DNA from: Kiritimatiellia bacterium
Lineage (GTDB): Bacteria > Verrucomicrobiota > Kiritimatiellia > RFP12 > UBA1067
DNA: 13,334 bases
Reading direction: 5' to 3'
NCBI GenBank assembly: GCA_017629455.1
Contig: JAGBXE010000022.1
Span: forward strand, 1 to 13,334
Part shown: positions 9,745 to 13,334 of the stretch, in pieces
Layout of the letters: each line of letters opens with the position of its first letter
Position numbering within the stretch: position 1 is the first letter of the stretch
Notes under the pieces: generated by a model
Database searches by the model: none
Told to the model about the DNA's origin: nothing
What the model saw: only the letters and a program-made list of their open reading frames with translations
Made by a program: the position numbers and the translations under genes

Positions 9745-11769
9745 TCATGCCATAAACTTAAGCGCGCCCGTAGGACAGTTGTCGACACACAAGTGGCAAT
9801 TTACACAATCTTTAACCGCGCTGGAATCGCGGAATTCAGGCTTGATAACCGTAGTAAAGCCTCTGCCGACAAGACCGAGAAGCCCCTTCTTGGCTATCTG
9901 CTCACAGACGCGCACACACTGGGCGCAATCGATGCACTTACGTTGGTTGCGCTGAATCGACTTAAGAGCCGTTTCGACAAAGCCGGGGTGGAATTCGCCC
10001 CTAATCTTTTTCGTATCGGTCCTAAGAAGATTTGCGTAGCGTATAAGTTTACACTCGGAGTAATCGTGACAGCCACATTCAAGGCAGCGTTTCGCCTCCA
10101 ATACGGCCGCTTCTGGCGAAAGCCCAAGATTTACTTCGGCAAAATCGCCCTTGCGCTCTGCCGGCGAACGATGAGGCATCGCGGCGCGTTCAACGCGGGT
10201 AAACTGCGCGTAATCTTTTTCTGTCACCTGACGCTCGGAAACTATCGGCGCTAAAGGCTGATATTCAACACCCTTAAGATACGCGTCAACGGAATTAGCA
10301 GCCTCATTTGCCTGGGCAATAGCGCCAATAGCAATACCTGCGCCTTTATTTACGGTATCTCCGCATGCAAACACGCCAGGGATTGCTGTAGCATACGTTG
10401 CTTCATCGGCAGCGATCGTGCCCTTTTGCGTTTTTGGCAAGCATTCAAAGCCTTCAGGATCGTTGCATTGACCGATAGCAGATATTACGGTGTCGAGCTG
10501 AATCTCTTCAAATTTACCGGGAACAGGAACGGGCCTGCGGCGATTGCGCTCATCCGGTTCGCCAAGCTCCATAACCTGAAGGCGAAGAGCCGAAACTTTG
10601 CCGTCTTGCTCCAATATCTCATCGGGAGCCATAAGGTAGAGGAACTTAACGCCCTCTTCCTCTGCTTCGCGGATTTCAATATCTTCTGCCGGCATCTCAT
10701 TACGCGTGCGGCGGTAGATGATATAGACTTCTTTAGCACCAAGGCGAACTGCTGTACGGCAAGCATCCATAGCCGTATTTCCGCCGCCGACGACAGCAAC
10801 GCGATCACCGATTTGCGGTGCGACGCCAGTAGATACTGCACGGAGGAAATCAATGCCGCCCCAAACGCCCTGCAAAGACTCACCCTTAACGCGCATAGAG
10901 GAAGACTTCCACGCGCCGTTGGCAACTATTAGAGCATCGTATGATTTGCGCAGACTTTCAATGTCGCCATCGCGCCCTAGCTTAAAGTTGTTTACAAACT
11001 TAACGCCCATCGCGGCAATTGCGTCGACTTCAGCTTTAAGAACATCTTTAGGCAAACGATAGGCTGGAATACCGTAGCGGAGCATTCCGCCCATTTCGGG
11101 CATTTGATCGTAAATTGTTACTTCATGCCCAAACTGGACAAGTTTAAACGCGGCCGATAAACCAGCAGGCCCGCCGCCAATGATGCCGACCTTCTTCCCA
11201 GTTGGAGCGCCGGGCTTAGGCATAACTAAAGAGCCATCCTTGCGCGCATAATCTGCGGCAAAAGCTTTGAGATGCGCAATTGATATCGACGACTCTACCA
11301 ACCTGCGACGACACGCCTTCTCGCATGGATGCGGGCAAACCCTGCCTATTGAAGACGGCAAAGAAAACGTCTCCATCACCGTAGAGACGGCGTCGGCAAA
11401 ACGGCCTTGCGCAATTTGCTTAACGTACTTTTGACAATCGGTATGAGCCGGGCAATTTAACTTACAAGGGCCTTGGCAATCGCCATCGTGATCGCCCATA
11501 AGAAGCTCCAACGCGAGCGACCTAGCACGGAGTGCACGCTCACTCTTTGTCGTTACGACCATCCCTTCAGAAACGGTCGCTGCACACGCACGGATTAGTT
11601 TGGGAGATTTCTCAACTTCAACAACACAAACACCGCAAGCACCATATGGCTTGAGGTCTTTCATAAAGCACAGATTGGGTATCTCGATACCTGCTTTTTG
11701 AGCAGCAGCAAGTATCGTCGAACCTTCTTCCGCGGCGACTTGAACGCCATCTATCGTCAAATGAATCAT
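9745..11769 (-). CDS. Multi-cluster iron-sulfur flavoprotein NAD(P)H oxidoreductase (NuoG-like N-terminus fused to GltD-like core and ferredoxin tail)
   Basis: Cytosolic electron-transfer flavoprotein of 674 residues; no signal peptide or membrane segment. Residues 1-90 form a NuoG-type [2Fe-2S] domain with C34-x10-C45-x2-C48-x13-C62. H94, C98, C102, C106, C112 and then C145, C149, C153 make up the histidine/cysteine and GltD N-terminal cluster region. A dinucleotide fold binds FAD (GGGPAG, 198-203). A second (GGGNTAMD, 328-335) followed by YRRTRNEMPA (352-361) suggests NADPH, since the paired arginines contact the 2'-phosphate in GltD/Nfn relatives. FACGD (467-471) closes the FAD domain. The tail holds C562-x2-C565-x-C567-x5-C573 and two complete [4Fe-4S] motifs (C612, C615, C618, C622; C655, C658, C661, C665). 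Relatives serve as diaphorase or ferredoxin:NAD(P)H subunits of hydrogenases, formate dehydrogenases, Nfn-like enzymes and glutamate synthase. No partner is adjacent, so the actual acceptor is unknown. AGGAG lies 6 nt before the ATG. Confidence 0.9.
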   Translation of the reverse strand: MIHLTIDGVQVAAEEGSTILAAAQKAGIEIPNLCFMKDLKPYGACGVCVVEVEKSPKLIRACAATVSEGMVVTTKSERALRARSLALELLMGDHDGDCQGPCKLNCPAHTDCQKYVKQIAQGRFADAVSTVMETFSLPSSIGRVCPHPCEKACRRRLVESSISIAHLKAFAADYARKDGSLVMPKPGAPTGKKVGIIGGGPAGLSAAFKLVQFGHEVTIYDQMPEMGGMLRYGIPAYRLPKDVLKAEVDAIAAMGVKFVNNFKLGRDGDIESLRKSYDALIVANGAWKSSSMRVKGESLQGVWGGIDFLRAVSTGVAPQIGDRVAVVGGGNTAMDACRTAVRLGAKEVYIIYRRTRNEMPAEDIEIREAEEEGVKFLYLMAPDEILEQDGKVSALRLQVMELGEPDERNRRRPVPVPGKFEEIQLDTVISAIGQCNDPEGFECLPKTQKGTIAADEATYATAIPGVFACGDTVNKGAGIAIGAIAQANEAANSVDAYLKGVEYQPLAPIVSERQVTEKDYAQFTRVERAAMPHRSPAERKGDFAEVNLGLSPEAAVLEAKRCLECGCHDYSECKLIRYANLLRTDTKKIRGEFHPGFVETALKSIQRNQRKCIDCAQCVRVCEQIAKKGLLGLVGRGFTTVIKPEFRDSSAVKDCVNCHLCVDNCPTGALKFMA

Positions 11770-11790
11770 TTTTAACTCCTAGTAAAGTGT

Positions 11791-11799
11791 ATTATATCA
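11791..11799 (-). promoter_or_regulatory. Extended -10 promoter of the iron-sulfur flavoprotein gene
   Basis: Minus strand TGATATAAT (11799-11791) is a perfect extended -10 with no good -35. The predicted start near 11784 leaves a leader of about 14 nt that just contains the AGGAG ribosome binding site (11780-11776). It faces the tRNA promoter at 11830. Confidence 0.75.
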
Positions 11800-11829
11800 A
11801 AAATGACCGTATCACCGCCGACAAATTTA

Positions 11830-11838
11830 TGATATAAT
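11830..11838 (+). promoter_or_regulatory. Extended -10 promoter of tRNA-Leu(UAA)
   Basis: TGATATAAT is a perfect extended -10 element (hexamer 11833-11838). The -35 position shows only TATCAC (11810-11815). Predicted start about 11845, giving a leader of about 35 nt ahead of the mature 5' end at 11880. That leader contains a small palindrome, GTTTGCAAAC (11865-11874). Confidence 0.72.
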
Positions 11839-11879
11839 ACACGCACTTTTGCATTCATAAAGTTGTTTGCAAACCGCTT

Positions 11880-11964
11880 GCCGGAGTGATGGAATGGCAG
11901 ACATAGGGGACTTAAAATCCCTTGCTCAGTTTTGAGCGTGCGGGTTCGAGTCCCGCCTTCGGCA
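11880..11964 (+). tRNA. tRNA-Leu (anticodon UAA)
   Basis: Class II tRNA. Acceptor GCCGGAG pairs with CTTCGGC (11957-11963; one G-U), discriminator A at 11964. Anticodon stem GGGGA/TCCCT encloses loop CTTAAAA with anticodon TAA at 11913-11915, decoding UUA and, by wobble, UUG. A long variable arm (GCTCA-GTTT-TGAGC) and T-arm GCGGG/CCCGC complete the fold. The 3' CCA is not encoded (ACTC follows), so it must be added by the nucleotidyltransferase, unlike the two tRNAs downstream. Confidence 0.95.
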
Positions 11965-12014
11965 CTCTTAATGTTGGTTTATTTACTTTTAAGCCAGTTT
12001 CTCCCCCACCCCAA

Positions 12015-12044
12015 TTGACACGGTAAAATATTTTGTGATATACT
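12015..12044 (+). promoter_or_regulatory. Promoter of the tRNA-Leu(CAG)/tRNA-Glu pair
   Basis: TTGACA (12015-12020) is a perfect -35, an 18-bp spacer follows, then TATACT (12039-12044), preceded by TG at 12036-12037. The predicted start near 12051 is about 6 nt from the mature 5' end of the tRNA. The 92 bp between the two leucine tRNAs hold this promoter and no visible terminator hairpin. Confidence 0.85.
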
Positions 12045-12056
12045 ACGCGCAACTTC

Positions 12057-12141
12057 GCACCCGTGGTGAAATTGGCATACACGCTAGATTCAGGTTCTAG
12101 TGCCGAAAGGTGTGTGGGTTCAAATCCCACCGGGTGCACCA
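12057..12141 (+). tRNA. tRNA-Leu (anticodon CAG), CCA encoded
   Basis: Class II tRNA. Acceptor GCACCCG (12057-12063) pairs fully with CGGGTGC (12131-12137); discriminator A, then genomic CCA (12139-12141). Anticodon stem CTAGA/TCTAG holds loop TTCAGGT with anticodon CAG at 12091-12093, decoding CUG. Short variable arm with GAAA loop; T-arm GTGGG/CCCAC. Only 5 nt separate it from tRNA-Glu, so both are probably cut from one transcript. Confidence 0.96.
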
Positions 12142-12146
12142 AGGCT

Positions 12147-12221
12147 GGCCCCTTCGTCTATCGGCTAGGACATCTGGTTCTCATCCAGGAAAGAGGAGTT
12201 CGACTCTCCTAGGGGCTGCCA
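12147..12221 (+). tRNA. tRNA-Glu (anticodon CUC), CCA encoded
   Basis: Acceptor GGCCCCT (12147-12153) pairs with AGGGGCT (12211-12217), discriminator G73, then CCA (12219-12221). The first pair is G1-U72, a wobble. Anticodon stem TCTGG/CCAGG encloses loop TTCTCAT with anticodon CTC at 12180-12182, decoding GAG only. T-arm AGGAG/CTCCT with TTCGACT loop. The D-arm (TCGTCTATCGGCTAGGAC) is typical of glutamate tRNAs. A UUC isoacceptor should exist elsewhere to read GAA. Confidence 0.93.
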
Positions 12222-12259
12222 AACTTGATAAAATAATACACGATTGGCGCTTAAAGCAG
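12222..12259 (+). promoter_or_regulatory. Short leader before the AsmA-like gene, with weak promoter-like sequence
   Basis: These 38 nt contain TGATAAAATAATACACG (12226-12242), which resembles the TATAATACACG ends of the other promoters but has a poor hexamer (TAAAAT or AATAAT) and no good -35. No terminator follows the tRNA-Glu gene, so transcription from the tRNA promoter may simply continue into the coding region. Confidence 0.3.
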
Positions 12260-13334
12260 ATGCCTAGAATTCCATCCTTAATGTGGCGGTTTTTTAAATA
12301 CTGTATTTTCGCTTCCGCTGTCACATTGTCTTTGCTGGCAATCTTTGTTATCGCGCTTACGTTCCGCGAACAGACTATTCCTAATACTTTCTTTGAATTT
12401 GTCGCTAACAATGCTGTTGGCACAAATATAACAATACGAGCAAAGTCCGTCTCCTTCAGCTTCCTTTCAGGCCTTACTATCGATGGCTTTGCGGCTTTAA
12501 CACCAGCAACTAACAATAGCACAAATCAAAAGACTCTCGCCTCAGCTGAAAGAATCGAAATCAACCCCCTTCGTCGCTACGTAAAGGCAACAGCCTTTAA
12601 ATATGAGCGCCTCCCCGACAGCTACTATGCGCCCGTAAACATAGCGCGCAATGAAAAAATCAATATTGCCCTTCCAACGATTCCCTCATTCCAGCTTGTA
12701 CTTATAAAACCAGAGGTCCTTTCTGTCGCACCAGACCGCGTCGTTGCCGACGTATCTATCTCGCCCTCCCGGTTAGTCGTCGATCGCGTCCGCCTTGATT
12801 GGCCCGACGTCGGAGAAAAAATGTTTCTCGACGGTTCATGCACTCTCGATGTAGCCGGGCAAAGAGTTTTCGGCAGCGTCTACGGGTCGGCTAACCAAGC
12901 TCTTATCAGACCCTTTCTAATAACTCTCGACATTCCATCTGCAATGCCGTATTTCGATGCCTTTACCGAAGTTCCCGGTAAAATTCCCAGTAGTTGCGAT
13001 TGGGATGTGAACTTGGTCAACAACGACCTTGATTTACACTTAAGCCTGCATCCGACACTTGGCCGTTACAACAATGTACCAATGTCAAAAGCTGACGGCG
13101 AATTATACCTTCACGTTTACACGCGAGACGGATGGCTCAACTATAGCCACCAATTCGGCCCAATAATTGCCGTAGGGCCTAATGGCGAGCCACTCGAAGG
13201 CACAGTAAAAGTTTCCGGCACCAATGGCTACAACACTGTTGCGGTAGACGCTAAAAGTGCCCTTCCCGTTGCGGACCTTCTTGAAATCGGCGGCTTTACC
13301 GGCGACTACGTCGATAACGATATCTTTGGAGAGT
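12260..13334 (+). CDS. AsmA-like membrane-anchored envelope protein (partial, 3' end missing)
   Basis: Open frame of 358 codons reaching the window edge without a stop. After a short basic N-terminus a single transmembrane helix lies at about 15-34 (CIFASAVTLSLLAIFVIALT). A long beta-rich region predicted to be periplasmic follows. The stretch IRAKSVSFSFLSGLTIDGF (59-77) has the alternating hydrophobic pattern around a Gly-Leu turn seen at the start of AsmA/TamB-type (AsmA, DUF3971-like) proteins, and similar beta repeats follow (RLVVDRVRLDWP, 171-182; DGELYLHVYTRDGW, 279-292). Family members act as envelope-spanning lipid transporters or assembly factors. The start at 12260 lacks a strong ribosome binding site (AAAGCAG); M8 (12281) is an alternative that also keeps the helix. 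Family placement is from sequence pattern only and is moderate; precise function cannot be given. Confidence 0.65.
   Translation, partial: MPRIPSLMWRFFKYCIFASAVTLSLLAIFVIALTFREQTIPNTFFEFVANNAVGTNITIRAKSVSFSFLSGLTIDGFAALTPATNNSTNQKTLASAERIEINPLRRYVKATAFKYERLPDSYYAPVNIARNEKINIALPTIPSFQLVLIKPEVLSVAPDRVVADVSISPSRLVVDRVRLDWPDVGEKMFLDGSCTLDVAGQRVFGSVYGSANQALIRPFLITLDIPSAMPYFDAFTEVPGKIPSSCDWDVNLVNNDLDLHLSLHPTLGRYNNVPMSKADGELYLHVYTRDGWLNYSHQFGPIIAVGPNGEPLEGTVKVSGTNGYNTVAVDAKSALPVADLLEIGGFTGDYVDNDIFGE

Larger units (their letters stand above)
11787..11842. repeat. 13-bp perfect inverted repeat spanning divergent promoters
   Basis: GTGTATTATATCA at 11787-11799 is the exact reverse complement of TGATATAATACAC at 11830-11842, with 30 bp between. 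Each arm is the extended -10 plus discriminator of one of the two divergent transcription units (flavoprotein leftward, tRNA-Leu rightward). The symmetry is most simply explained by both promoters using the same motif; a shared regulator is possible but not shown. Confidence 0.7.

Noticed and set aside
11865..11874. GTTTGCAAAC palindrome in the tRNA-Leu(UAA) leader
   Set aside because: Ten symmetric bases are easily found by chance, and there is no second copy or associated regulator in the window.
11912..12142. 76-codon open frame on the minus strand containing VGFEPT and GLEPARS
   Set aside because: These strings are the well-known false translations of the antisense of tRNA genes (T-arm region); the frame covers parts of both leucine tRNAs.
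12181..12522. 113-codon open frame on the minus strand
   Set aside because: Begins within the AsmA-like gene on the opposite strand and ends in the antisense of tRNA-Glu; RRVELLFPG is again a tRNA-antisense artefact.

Overview
The window reads as chromosomal DNA of a Gram-negative (diderm) bacterium of mid GC content. It encodes a complete tripartite RND efflux system with an outer-membrane factor, an AsmA-like envelope protein and ordinary housekeeping genes, and shows no phage, plasmid or insertion-sequence signature. A member of the PVC superphylum (Kiritimatiellota/Lentisphaerota-like) is my best guess from the flavour of the proteins: a 750-residue GyrB with a lineage-type insertion and a NuoG/GltD-like iron-sulfur flavoprotein. 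That is an impression, not a demonstrated assignment.

Left two thirds, all on the minus strand. A TetR/AcrR-type repressor gene (7318 to 6668) leads an efflux operon. It is followed almost without gaps by the membrane-fusion protein (6667 to 5456), the RND pump (5445 to 2206) and the outer-membrane channel lipoprotein (2180 to 672). A class I mannose-6-phosphate isomerase (672 to beyond position 1) overlaps the channel gene by one base and so looks like the fifth gene. The whole unit appears to be driven from one promoter with perfect consensus -35 and -10 hexamers. Its spacer is filled by a 22-bp palindrome closely resembling the E. coli AcrR operator. The repressor mRNA is predicted to have almost no leader. 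The model is autoregulation: drug binding releases the repressor from the promoter, and repressor plus pump are made together.

Middle, also minus strand. gyrB (9665 to 7413) and, upstream of it, a 674-residue iron-sulfur flavoprotein oxidoreductase (11769 to 9745) each have their own extended -10 promoter. The flavoprotein combines a NuoG-like [2Fe-2S] N-terminus, a GltD-like FAD/NAD(P)H core and a C-terminal multi-cluster ferredoxin tail. No partner subunit is present in the window.

Right end, plus strand. Divergent from the flavoprotein lie tRNA-Leu(UAA), tRNA-Leu(CAG) and tRNA-Glu(CUC), then the first 358 codons of an AsmA-like membrane-anchored protein that runs off the window.

Across the window five promoters share the string TATAATAC or a one-base variant, usually with an upstream TG, giving a local promoter signature. 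I see no CRISPR array, no transposase, no rRNA and no convincing factor-independent terminator. The most distinctive elements are the repressor/operator/promoter architecture, the coupling of a sugar-phosphate isomerase to an efflux operon, and the orphan multi-cluster flavoprotein.
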